Origin: Malaciobacter pacificus
Lineage (GTDB): Bacteria > Campylobacterota > Campylobacteria > Campylobacterales > Arcobacteraceae
Reading direction: 5' to 3'
Length of the DNA: 64,000 nt
Assembly (NCBI RefSeq): GCF_004214795.1
Contig: NZ_CP035928.1
Span: 1-64,000, forward strand
Made by a program: the position numbers and the translations under genes. The notes under the pieces are model-generated. The model made no database searches and was not told where the DNA came from. It saw only the letters and a program-made list of their open reading frames with translations. Of the stretch, positions 10,408 to 18,090 are shown in pieces (within the stretch, counting starts at the first letter, position 1; every line of letters starts with the position of its first letter).

Positions 10408-11064
10408 TCACAATAGATTTATAAAATCTTTAAATTCATGTAAGGGTAAAGCCAATACTTTTGCATTAGGAATATTTACTTTAGCTTCAATCCTCCATAA
10501 TGGAAAATCTAATTTATTTTTATATGCCTTGTCATAGATTGTAATTCTCTCAATCATATCATTATATGTTTCATTTATGTAGTATGTTCTATAAAACATT
10601 CCATTTTTAATAAACTGATTTACATTATAATAACAACTAATACTTTCTATATTTGGTTTTCTATCAATGTCAATACAAATGTCAATATTAGTAATATTTT
10701 TTAGGATTGCTATTATTTTATCTATTAAACTATGAGGAGGAGCTTCTTTATGATATTGCTTAATTCCAAAAATTACCATAGTAGCTTTTTTATATCTTGG
10801 TCTATCTTCATTTGAGTTGTAAAAATAGATATTATAGTTTTCAAATTGATATACACTTGTAACCTCATCATTTACATATCTTCTTTTTAATTTTTGTATA
10901 ATATAAGAGTTTTTCTTTAATTTATGCCAATTACCTAATTTTTTTAAATGTTTTAGTTTATATTCTTTACTAAATTTAGTTCTTATAGTATCTATTGAAA
11001 AAGTTATATTATTCTCTGAATTAAATTCATTGATTTCAATTTCTAAATTAGATAAAATGTTCAT
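10408..11064 (-). CDS. Putative replication-initiation-like protein
   Basis: The 218-residue protein has two blocks reminiscent of rolling-circle plasmid or filamentous-phage initiators of the Rep_trans/gene II-X type: an acidic NIDICIDIDRKPN near residue 133, and ITIYDKAYKNKLDFPLWRIE near residues 178-197. I see no HUH motif and have no alignment, so the assignment is tentative. It is flanked by two related hairpin-forming repeats, and lies downstream of three small co-directional genes. An unrelated element-specific protein is the alternative. Confidence 0.4.
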   Translation of the reverse strand: MNILSNLEIEINEFNSENNITFSIDTIRTKFSKEYKLKHLKKLGNWHKLKKNSYIIQKLKRRYVNDEVTSVYQFENYNIYFYNSNEDRPRYKKATMVIFGIKQYHKEAPPHSLIDKIIAILKNITNIDICIDIDRKPNIESISCYYNVNQFIKNGMFYRTYYINETYNDMIERITIYDKAYKNKLDFPLWRIEAKVNIPNAKVLALPLHEFKDFINLL

Positions 11065-11092
11065 AGTATTTTAAGACCTATTATGAAAAACT

Positions 11093-11153
11093 AAACTAAA
11101 CCCAGTTTATAGAATATCGCCAAATACCACTATAAAGGGGCTAAGTTTAGTTT
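11093..11153. repeat. Rep-flanking structured repeat B
   Basis: A long imperfect inverted repeat: AAACTAAA (11093-11100) pairs with TTTAGTTT (11146-11153), and TTTATAG (11106-11112) with CTATAAA (11130-11136). CCC and GGGG lie between the arms. It is immediately upstream of the Rep-like gene on the minus strand and shares ordered blocks with repeat A. Confidence 0.55.
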
Positions 11154-11162
11154 ATTTGTTTT

Positions 11163-11191
11163 CAAGGTCGTCTAAAAATTAGATTACCTTG
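11163..11191. repeat. Stable hairpin without a T-tract upstream of repeat B
   Basis: CAAGGT (11163-11168) and TCTAA (11171-11175) pair with TTAGA (11179-11183) and ACCTTG (11186-11191), leaving only a 2x2 mismatch and a 3-nt loop. Neither strand has a T-run after it, so it is unlikely to be a simple terminator. It may be part of an origin or control RNA between the small genes and the Rep-like gene. Confidence 0.55.
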
Positions 11192-11194
11192 TAC

Positions 11195-11473
11195 TTACCT
11201 ATACGGTGTATTTAACTTCTTTTTTTTCTTGTATTTAACTCTAAAATCTAATTGAGGATATTTTTTAAGAATTTTATTTTTTATTCTTGAAATAGTAGTT
11301 ATAACACTCATCAATTCAGGTTCTAATTCATAAATACGATATGAATAATAAAATTCTTTTAAATACTCCATCATAATTAATGGATTACTAAAATCACCAC
11401 CAAATTTTTTTGGATTAGATTTTATTTTATGAAATACCCAGTGGTATAATTGTTTTTTTAGATAATTATCCAT
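11195..11473 (-). CDS. Hypothetical small protein of the element
   Basis: A 92-residue basic protein ending in a Lys-rich tail (RVKYKKKKKLNTPYR). No recognised motif. It overlaps the preceding gene by 8 bp and is therefore translated from the same small operon that starts with the AlpA-like regulator. Confidence 0.6.
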   Translation of the reverse strand: MDNYLKKQLYHWVFHKIKSNPKKFGGDFSNPLIMMEYLKEFYYSYRIYELEPELMSVITTISRIKNKILKKYPQLDFRVKYKKKKKLNTPYR

Positions 11474-11723
11474 TATTTACCTCTCTTAATATATTCATTT
11501 CTGATATTAAAGAATTCATAATATTGCTATGTAAAAATTCAACTATATTTGACTCACTATCCATTCTTGTATAAAATAGTTCTGTACAATTCTCATACAA
11601 AATTTCTAAGATTTCAAGTCTTGAAATTTGTTTTGGTTTGAAACCATAATCTTTTATGTAGTATTTCAATGCTTTATGATTTACATTATAGTCTTTTGCA
11701 ATTTTTTTGATTAAACTTTTCAT
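11466..11723 (-). CDS. Hypothetical small protein of the element, HTH-like N-terminus
   Basis: An 85-residue protein. The N-terminus (IKKIAKDYNVNHKALKYYIK, residues 5-24) has the look of a short helix-turn-helix, as in homeodomain-like or CopG-unrelated regulators, but no family can be named. It overlaps both neighbours (4 bp with the AlpA-like gene, 8 bp with the next), so the three genes form one operon. Confidence 0.6.
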   Translation of the reverse strand: MKSLIKKIAKDYNVNHKALKYYIKDYGFKPKQISRLEILEILYENCTELFYTRMDSESNIVEFLHSNIMNSLISEMNILREVNNG

Positions 11724-11929
11724 TTTGCCACCTCATCATTAAGGTTAAAAACTTTGTTTATTTCATCTATTGAAAAGACAGTAACTCTTTGTGAAATTTT
11801 AATAGGAGTTATTTTTTGTAACTTTGAAAGTCTCCAGACATTAGATTTGCAAATACCTAAATATTCTGCAACTTCTTTTGCTCTGTAATACTTTTTATTT
11901 TTAAGTTCTGTAAATTCATTTTTTGACAT
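11720..11929 (-). CDS. AlpA/excisionase-like HTH regulator
   Basis: This 69-residue protein has a winged helix-turn-helix of the HTH_17/AlpA type: YYRAKEVAEYLGICKSNVWRL (residues 14-34) followed by a short wing. In P4-like satellites AlpA-type proteins activate int transcription, and related proteins act as excisionases; either role would fit here. A 14-bp perfect palindrome covers its promoter region. It is the first gene of a three- or four-gene minus-strand operon. Confidence 0.75.
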   Translation of the reverse strand: MSKNEFTELKNKKYYRAKEVAEYLGICKSNVWRLSKLQKITPIKISQRVTVFSIDEINKVFNLNDEVAK

Positions 11930-11951
11930 ATTAGTCCTTTTTTAATAATTT

Positions 11952-11965
11952 ACAATTGCAATTGT
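11952..11965. promoter_or_regulatory. Palindromic operator upstream of the AlpA-like gene
   Basis: ACAATTGCAATTGT is a perfect 14-bp palindrome 22 bp upstream of the AlpA-like start codon on the minus strand, adjacent to the AT-rich TATTATATAAAA promoter-like stretch. It differs from the XRE operators, so it is probably bound by another regulator or by the AlpA-like protein itself. Confidence 0.5.
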
Positions 11966-12079
11966 TTTATATAATATAGTGATTAAGAATATTAGCTTTA
12001 TATTTTTTCTAAACTCTAAGACGTATTCTTGTGGTTCATCTTAATTCATATGAAACTATAACAAGAGGTTAAAAATAGA

Positions 12080-12112
12080 TGTACTAAGAAAAATAGTAAA
12101 AAAATTAGTACA
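12080..12112 (-). terminator. Possible terminator of the int-438aa operon
   Basis: TGTACTAA (12080-12087) and TTAGTACA (12105-12112) form an 8-bp inverted repeat just beyond the stop of the 438-aa protein gene. The loop on the minus strand is T-rich. It is weak as an intrinsic terminator. Confidence 0.4.
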
Positions 12113-12120
12113 CTATAAAA

Positions 12121-13437
12121 TTAGAGTTTTAAACCTGTAAGAAGTTCTTTATACTTTAGTTGTTCTATAGGTGTTTTTATTGCATAATAATAGTCATAGG
12201 CTGTACTTGAAGATATTTTATGTTTTGAATATTTCAAAAATTCTTCTTTTTCAAAAATATAGTCTTCTGATACTTTTTTTATGTGTAATTTCTTTAATAG
12301 TTTTATTGGTATTTCTTCTTCTAATATTTGTTTTTCAAGTATTTTTATATGATTTTTAGTGTATAAATCTTTTGGCTGTTTATTTAGTTGGTTAATTTCC
12401 TCCCTTAACTCTTTTATTTTTATATCATTTTTATTTTCTTGTTTAATCTTTTTATTTTCTTGTTTTATTTTCTCATTTTCCTTATTAATTCTTTTTTTTA
12501 ATAATTCGTAAAAGTCATATACAAAGAATGCATCAGCTATTACTTCTTTAGTAATTTGTTTCTTAGCCTTTTTTGTTAAGCAATCATCATATTTGTCATG
12601 TATTTTTGAAAATTTTTCAAAAAAATCAATTTCTTTTGAAATCCTAACAATTGATTCATTTTCTTTAATAGTTTTTAAAATCATTTCAAAATGTTCTTCT
12701 GTATCTTTAATATGATAAGGGTTAATAATTACATTTACACATGGATTTAATTCTTTGGGAATAATAAGTCTTTTTGTAGATACAAGTAAGTTTAATTTAT
12801 CTAAATTTATTTGTTTTTCTGATTTCGATATAGAATAAATATCATAATTTATATTTTCATTAAATGGCTTATTATAATCTTCGATATTTTCAGGTAAGGG
12901 GAATAGTACATCTTCATTACCAATTATTCCTAATTCTTGATGAAATCTTGTAATATATGTTCTTTTTTTTCCTATTGTAAAATTAGAAGTTAAAATATTA
13001 TAAGTTTCACTAACATGGTATACAAATTCGTTATCTGAAAAAATATACTCAATTATATCTTCTTCATAATATTCTCGTATCCAGTATTCTTTTAATAAAG
13101 TTATATTTATTTCTTTTATTAATTTAGTTTCTTCTTGTTCTTCAATAAATTTTTTAAAGGATGGTAGGAAATAACCTTTATTATATATATTAAATACCTC
13201 ATTATTAAATGATAGATTAGTCTTAAGCAGTTTAGCATCATCAAATTTTTTAGGTTGTGTAGCTATTGCTATTATTAATTTTTCTCTTACTTGTCCAATT
13301 AGTTTTTTAATATCATTTCTTAATTCAATTACTTTTTCATTTCTTATTGCACATTCATAAGCTATTCTATTAGTAAGTTCAGAATTCTTAATTTCTTTTA
13401 GTTCTTCATATTCATTTATATGTGGTAAATTATTCAT
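12121..13437 (-). CDS. Integrase-coupled protein of unknown function, coiled coil
   Basis: The 438-residue protein has no motif that I recognise. It is acidic/basic mixed, contains a strongly charged coiled-coil stretch at about residues 315-385 with the tandem NEKIKQ/NKKIKQ repeat, and ends with a predicted helical segment (STAYDYYYAIKTPIEQL). There is no signal peptide or membrane segment. Its start codon is one base beyond the integrase stop codon on the same strand, so it is almost certainly translated together with int. The coupling suggests a role in integration, excision or element maintenance, but this is inference only. Confidence 0.7.
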   Translation of the reverse strand: MNNLPHINEYEELKEIKNSELTNRIAYECAIRNEKVIELRNDIKKLIGQVREKLIIAIATQPKKFDDAKLLKTNLSFNNEVFNIYNKGYFLPSFKKFIEEQEETKLIKEINITLLKEYWIREYYEEDIIEYIFSDNEFVYHVSETYNILTSNFTIGKKRTYITRFHQELGIIGNEDVLFPLPENIEDYNKPFNENINYDIYSISKSEKQINLDKLNLLVSTKRLIIPKELNPCVNVIINPYHIKDTEEHFEMILKTIKENESIVRISKEIDFFEKFSKIHDKYDDCLTKKAKKQITKEVIADAFFVYDFYELLKKRINKENEKIKQENKKIKQENKNDIKIKELREEINQLNKQPKDLYTKNHIKILEKQILEEEIPIKLLKKLHIKKVSEDYIFEKEEFLKYSKHKISSSTAYDYYYAIKTPIEQLKYKELLTGLKL

Positions 13438-13438
13438 T

Positions 13439-14710
13439 TTAATTAACCTTTAAAGAATTTAGATAATTACTCCACCATTCAACCAATGGTTTCAATTGTT
13501 CAAAGAATTCAGCTCTATGGTTATAAGCTAACTCTACTTTATTACTATCGTGATGGTCTAAAAATCGTTTTTTAACATCATAACTTATATTATGCTCCAC
13601 TTGATGTGTATCTATTAAACTTCTATATATACCTCTAAAGCCATGTAATGTTTGTTTATTCTTGTAACCCATTCTTTTAAGTGCTTCATTTGGAGTATTA
13701 CTATTTATTACTTTATTGTTTACAGATAAGAAAACATACTCTTGATGTGATGTAAATTCATATTGATTTTTTAATATATTTATTACCTCATCAGATAGTG
13801 GAACTTTAAAATCAGGTAGGTTTTTATTTTTTACTTTCATAAGATTTCTTGGAATAGTTAAACTTCTTTTATCAAAGTCTATATATTCCCATTTTAAGTT
13901 AGTCAGATTAGATGCTCTTAAAGGTAAATGGATACCTAACTTTAATGAATTAATAGTACTATAATGACCATTGTAATTGTATATACTATTTACTAACTCT
14001 TTTAATTCATCTATTTCCGTAATTTTTGCATAGTGAGTTACATTTGCTTTTGGTATGATGAGGTCTTTTAATATATTATCAAATGGATTTTTTTCTGCAT
14101 ATCCTAAAGTAATTGCATATTTGAATATAGTGTTAAGATGGTTATATAGTTTTGTTGCTGTTTCAATTCCATCAGGTGGATTATCATTATCTTTAGCAGA
14201 GTGTATTTTTTTATTTAGTCTTTCTTTTATAACTTTGATAATATCTTGATGTTTTATATCATCAATAGATTTAGTTTGTAAGTAAGGATAAGCATCATTA
14301 GTAACTATGGCTTTTTTTCTTTTAAATGCTCTTGGAGTCATTCTTTGTTCTTCAAATTCTAACCATTGTTCAGCTATGTTTTTAAAATTGTTGTTTTGTT
14401 TCTTTAAATCTTCTTGTTTTTTCTCTTTTTTATAATCAATAGGGTCTATTCCTTTACTGATGAGGTCTAAACATTCATTTGTTCTATCTCTTGCAGTTGA
14501 TAATGAAGTATTAGGATAATATCCAAATGTAGTCTTTCTTCTTCTTTTTTTACCTTGTGGTGTGTATTGTGTAGGACTTGAAAAAATAAATTCCCATTTT
14601 TTCTTTTTATCAGGTTTTACTAATATTTGTAATCCACCACCATCTGATAAAGCATAGTCTTTTTCTTTTGGTTTTAAACTCTTAATTTTTGTATCTGTAA
14701 GCTTACCCAT
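13439..14710 (-). CDS. int: Tyrosine recombinase, P4-type integrase
   Basis: This catalyses site-specific integration and excision. The 423-residue protein starts with the DUF4102-type domain of P4-like integrases (LTDTKIKSLKPKEKDY, LSDGGGLQILVKP). The core-binding domain is at about 105-215. The catalytic domain has Arg265 (LPLRASNLTNLKW), the LHGFR box (His356, Arg359), LDHH near 386 and the Tyr nucleophile at about 396 (AYNHR), so it looks intact. It lies next to the SRP RNA gene with six arm-type repeats between, and is directly upstream of the 438-aa gene. Transcription from the SRP RNA gene runs in the same direction. Confidence 0.95.
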   Translation of the reverse strand: MGKLTDTKIKSLKPKEKDYALSDGGGLQILVKPDKKKKWEFIFSSPTQYTPQGKKRRRKTTFGYYPNTSLSTARDRTNECLDLISKGIDPIDYKKEKKQEDLKKQNNNFKNIAEQWLEFEEQRMTPRAFKRKKAIVTNDAYPYLQTKSIDDIKHQDIIKVIKERLNKKIHSAKDNDNPPDGIETATKLYNHLNTIFKYAITLGYAEKNPFDNILKDLIIPKANVTHYAKITEIDELKELVNSIYNYNGHYSTINSLKLGIHLPLRASNLTNLKWEYIDFDKRSLTIPRNLMKVKNKNLPDFKVPLSDEVINILKNQYEFTSHQEYVFLSVNNKVINSNTPNEALKRMGYKNKQTLHGFRGIYRSLIDTHQVEHNISYDVKKRFLDHHDSNKVELAYNHRAEFFEQLKPLVEWWSNYLNSLKVN

Positions 14711-14733
14711 AATATAGCCTTTAGATAAGTTAG

Positions 14734-14818
14734 TGTTACTTTGAATGTTACTCGATAGTGTTACTTAATATAAGGGGTAACACATAAGGTAACATTTATA
14801 CATAGATTTTGTTACTCT
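14734..14818. promoter_or_regulatory. Integrase arm-type repeats, right end
   Basis: Six copies of the GTAACA/TGTTAC core occur in 85 bp at 14734, 14746, 14759, 14777, 14789 and 14810 (first base of each). Spacing is 12-13 bp for several pairs, the same phase as the two copies at the left end. They overlap the likely int promoter, so integrase or a regulator bound here could also control int. Confidence 0.6.
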
Positions 14819-14898
14819 AACTTAGATTAATATAGATTATTGTATCATAAAAAAAGTTTAAATTGATTGATTTTATGGGCTTTGTTCTATTTGATTAG

Positions 14899-14922
14899 AG
14901 TGCTAATAGCACTCTTCTCCAG
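14899..14922. repeat. Right attachment-site repeat, overlapping SRP RNA 3' end
   Basis: This copy joins the intact SRP RNA gene to the element. Its hairpin (AGAGTGC/GCACTCT, 14897-14915) is followed on the minus strand by AATCAAATAG instead of a T-run. The terminator hairpin was therefore restored by the element but the T-tract was not. Confidence 0.75.
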
Positions 14923-15017
14923 GTACCCAATCACAACACTAAAAGAGGTGCCTTGCTATGTTCCCATCCTGGGGCGTTGTCTCAAGTAATGCTTGAAAGG
15001 GGCTAAAGAAGAGCATT
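14911..15017 (-). ncRNA. ffs: Signal recognition particle RNA (4.5S type)
   Basis: On the minus strand the domain IV hairpin is unmistakable: CAGG, AUG, a GGAA tetraloop, CAU, then AGCA (plus positions 14954-14971). This is the conserved Ffh-binding internal loop. Flanking sequences pair as expected of the small bacterial form: the 5' segment CTCTTCT and the 3' segment AGAAGAG close the molecule, with ACAAC/GTTGT inside. The length is about 107 nt; ends are estimated from pairing. The gene is intact but its 3' flank has been replaced by the integrated element. Confidence 0.88.
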
Positions 15018-15165
15018 GAAAATACCTAAATATTCTCAGTGTTCTTCTTTTAAGTTTGAAATTTTACATAAAATTACTTTAAGTTTCTATTAAAAAATAA
15101 AAAGATTCTATTTTGTTACCAATATTATTTTATGATTTTAAAAATAATATTTTAATGAAGAAATA

Positions 15166-16726
15166 ATGGTTAAAAACTTATCTACAAAACTAAAACTTTT
15201 GGTTTTGGTTTTTGTTAGTATAATAGCCTTAATAATTGTAGGTATAATAGGTTTGACAAAATTAAGTGAGGTAAATAAAGGTTTAGAAACTGTTTATCAA
15301 GATAGAGTTATTCCTTTAGAACAATTAAAAATAATTGCAGATGAATATGCAATAAATATTGTGGATACTACTCATCAAACAAGAAATGGGAATTTTAATT
15401 TTGAAACTTGTATTAGTAACATAACTGTTGCAGAAGATAAAATTCATAAGCAATGGGAAGCATATAGTTCTACTTTTTTAACAGAAAAAGAGAAGAAATT
15501 AGTTGAAGAAACAAAAGTTTTAATGGCAAATGGAGATAATATTGCAAGAAAAATAATTGATGCATGTAAAAATCAAGATTTAGAGCTTTTATCTAAGATT
15601 TCAGTTGATGAATTATATTCTAATATTGATCCAATTGGTGAAAAAATCTCTTCTTTAATTTCATTACAATTAAATGTGGCAAAACAAGAGAGAGATAAAG
15701 CACATAATATATACGAAAATAGCAAGGTATTAGTTATCTCTTCAATAATTGTTATTGTGTTAATTTTATCATTTTTAGCATACTTAATTATTAATGATAT
15801 ATTAAAAAAATTAAATCAATTTAAAGATGGTTTACAATCTTTCTTCCTTTATTTAAATCAAGAGACAAAAACAGTAAGTAATATAGATATTGATTCAAAA
15901 GATGAATTTGGTTTAATGTCAGATTTTGTAAATGAAAATATTGAAAAAACAAAAAATACAATTACTAAATTAACTGATAATGTTGCACTAGAAGAGTTTA
16001 AAGAAAATGATGAACATGGTGGTGTATTTGAACCTTTAGTTAATGGGATTAATTCTTAGTGAAAACTCTAATAATCTTTTAAGAGATGTTGATAAATTAA
16101 ATAATAGTTCTAATGAAGCAGCAGCTTCTTTAGAGGAAATAGCAGCGGCATTGGAAGAGATTACTTCAAACCTTAGAAATAATACTCAAAATATTTCAAA
16201 AATGGCAGATTTATCAAATGAAGTAAATAATTCATCAAGCGAGGGACAAAAACTTGCTAATGAAACAACAAAAGCTATGGATGAAATTAATTCACAAGTA
16301 AATTTAATTAATGAATCAATTGCATTAATTGACCAAATTGCATTCCAAACAAATATTCTTTCATTAAATGCAGCTGTTGAAGCGGCAACTGCTGGTGAAG
16401 CTGGAAAAGGATTTGCAGTAGTTGCACAAGAGGTGAGAAACTTAGCAGCAAGAAGTGCAGAAGCTGCTAAAGAGATAAAAGATTTAGTTGAAAATGCTAC
16501 TATCAAAGCAAATGAAGGTAAAAATATTTCTAACACTATGATTGATGGTTATAAAAAACTAAATGATAGTATTTTCCAAACTACAAATATTATTGAAGAT
16601 ATTCAAATGTCAAGTAAAGAGCAATTAAGCGGAATAGAGCAAATAAATGATGCTGCATTAGCTACTGATAGTTTAGCTAAAGCTATTGTTGAAGATGTAA
16701 ACTTAAAAGAGTTTATAGGTAAATAA
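15166..16726 (+). pseudogene. Decayed methyl-accepting chemotaxis protein
   Basis: The 5' part (15166-16059) encodes a transmembrane segment, a periplasmic four-helix-type sensor (about residues 30-185), a second membrane segment and a HAMP-like region, then stops after VNGINS. The 3' part (from about 16043) continues in another frame with [17 protein letters not shown] and the methyl-accepting domain. Joining them requires a net one-base deletion or two-base insertion near 16052-16059. Compared with the intact MCP at 24851-26401, the 3' part also lacks 21 residues after EQINDA. It ends in EFIGK. Two separate functional genes are unlikely. Confidence 0.85.
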
Positions 16727-16763
16727 AATCAATATTTAAAGGAAAAAAGTAATAATATATCAA

Positions 16764-17183
16764 ATGGTATATTTATTACTTTTTTTCACTGCTTTTGTAT
16801 CTGCAACACTTTTTCCCTTAGGAAGCGAAGCCTTATTAATTTTTGATATTAAACAAGGTTATAATCTATACTTACTTTTATTTGTATCAACATTAGGAAA
16901 TAGCTTAGGCTCTTTAGTAAACTATTTTTTGGGTTTAAAAGGAGAAGAATATTTAGTTAGAAAAAAATATATAAAAGAGAAATATATAAAAGTCTCTAAA
17001 AAGTTTTTTGATAAATATGGAGCATACACTTTACTTTTATCATGGTTACCAATTATTGGAGATCCTATTACTTTTATAGCAGGTGTTTTAAAATATGATA
17101 TTAGAAAATTTATTCTATTAGTTGTTCTTGCTAAATTTTCTAGATATCTATTTTTAGCTTTATTAGTTTTATATAATAACTAA
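16764..17183 (+). CDS. YqaA-type small membrane protein (VTT/DedA-like)
   Basis: The 139-residue protein has three to four hydrophobic helices. The FPLGSEALL segment near residue 17 and the GLKGEEYL...KKFFDKYGAYTLLLSWLPIIGDPITFIAGVL arrangement are typical of YqaA proteins related to DedA/VTT membrane proteins. The function of the family is not established; lipid or polyprenyl-phosphate handling is suggested for larger relatives. The best AGGA box is rather far (about 20 bp) from the ATG. Confidence 0.82.
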   Translation: MVYLLLFFTAFVSATLFPLGSEALLIFDIKQGYNLYLLLFVSTLGNSLGSLVNYFLGLKGEEYLVRKKYIKEKYIKVSKKFFDKYGAYTLLLSWLPIIGDPITFIAGVLKYDIRKFILLVVLAKFSRYLFLALLVLYNN

Positions 17184-17223
17184 CTTATGTTATTATAGTA
17201 ATATTTTATTTTTGGAGATAATT

Positions 17224-18087
17224 ATGAAGAAGTTTATAGGATTTTTACTATTTTTAGTTTTTCTGAGTTCTAGTTTAATAGCAAGTAATCTAAGAATTGA
17301 GATAAATGAATTAGTTAAAACAACTCAAAAGTATAAAATCATTGATGTTAGAAATAATCAAAATTATTCTACTAGTCATATTAAAGGTTCTATAAATTTC
17401 CCAGCTAGTTTAACTTATCATAATTTGTCAATAAACGGTAAAATAACTGAACCAAATAAAATGCAATCAATTATTCAGTCTTTAGGTATTGATATTAATG
17501 ATAATATAGTTATTTATGATGATGGAACATTTTTTGATGCTTCAAGGGTATTTTGGGCTTTAGAAGTTTATGGATTTAAAAATGTAAAGTTATTAAACGG
17601 TGGTTTTGATTCTTGGAAACAATTAAATTATGAAACTTCACATGAACAACCAAAAATAAATAAGAGTAATTATATTGCAACAATAGATAATCAAAAACTT
17701 GCTACAAAATTTACTACTCAAATTGCAACAAGAAATAATTCACAAATTATAATTGATGCAAGGGATTATAAATCATATATTGGTCAAGAATCAGCAGCCA
17801 GAAGATTTGGACACATACCAAATGCCATAAATATCTCTGCTTATGAAAATTTAAAAAGAGTTGACAATATTTCAAAATTAAAAAGTTTTGACGAATTAAC
17901 ACAAATATATAAAAATCTAAAAAGAGATAAAAAAATAGTAATTTATTGCTCAGTTGGTAAAATTGCATCCACTAATTATTTTGCATTAAGAGAATTAGGT
18001 TTTAATGTTGCTAATTATGATGCTTCGTGGAAAGAATGGGGAAATGATTTTAATTTACCAGTTGTAAATTTATCTAAAAAAGATTAA
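17224..18087 (+). CDS. Exported two-domain rhodanese-like sulfurtransferase
   Basis: This is a 287-residue tandem rhodanese of the SseA/thiosulfate sulfurtransferase type. An N-terminal signal peptide (MKKFIGFLLFLVFLSSSLIA) suggests periplasmic location. Domain 1 (about 25-140) shows IIDVRNNQNYSTSHIKGSINFP; domain 2 (about 160-280) carries the probable active-site Cys in VIYCSVGKIAS near residue 241. I chose the ATG at 17224 because GGAG at 17214-17217 is a well-placed ribosome site; an in-frame TTG at 17212 would overlap that site. It is 4 bp upstream of the next gene and probably co-transcribed. Confidence 0.88.
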   Translation: MKKFIGFLLFLVFLSSSLIASNLRIEINELVKTTQKYKIIDVRNNQNYSTSHIKGSINFPASLTYHNLSINGKITEPNKMQSIIQSLGIDINDNIVIYDDGTFFDASRVFWALEVYGFKNVKLLNGGFDSWKQLNYETSHEQPKINKSNYIATIDNQKLATKFTTQIATRNNSQIIIDARDYKSYIGQESAARRFGHIPNAINISAYENLKRVDNISKLKSFDELTQIYKNLKRDKKIVIYCSVGKIASTNYFALRELGFNVANYDASWKEWGNDFNLPVVNLSKKD

Positions 18088-18090
18088 TTT

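Larger units (their letters stand above)
7142..14899. mobile_element. Integrative element inserted in the SRP RNA gene terminator
   Basis: The element is about 7.76 kb. It is bounded by imperfect direct repeats that share the 15-base core AGTGCTAATAGCACT followed by TTCTCCAG (7142-7164 and 14899-14922; the right copy has one extra C). The tyrosine integrase gene lies at the right end next to the intact SRP RNA gene, the usual arrangement for elements using an RNA gene as attB. Arm-type GTAACA repeats occur inside both ends. Cargo: XRE regulator, two lipoproteins, an IS256-type IS, a Rep-like gene, two small genes, an AlpA-like regulator, a 438-aa unknown protein and int. No phage structural genes or conjugation genes are visible, so it may be a satellite or mobilisable island. 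Confidence 0.82.

Noticed and set aside
16186-16536. Long antisense frame inside the MCP gene
   Set aside because: It mirrors the alanine/serine-rich MCP helices; similar antisense frames occur in gyrB, lutB, dctM and nrdA and show no protein-like features.
16043-16726. A separate short cytoplasmic chemoreceptor starting at 16043
   Set aside because: The start lies inside the upstream frame, has no clear ribosome site, and the sequence continues the MCP domain of the first part; a frameshifted gene explains it better.
17212-17223. TTG start for the rhodanese
   Set aside because: It overlaps the ribosome site GGAG; the ATG at 17224 fits both the site and the signal peptide.
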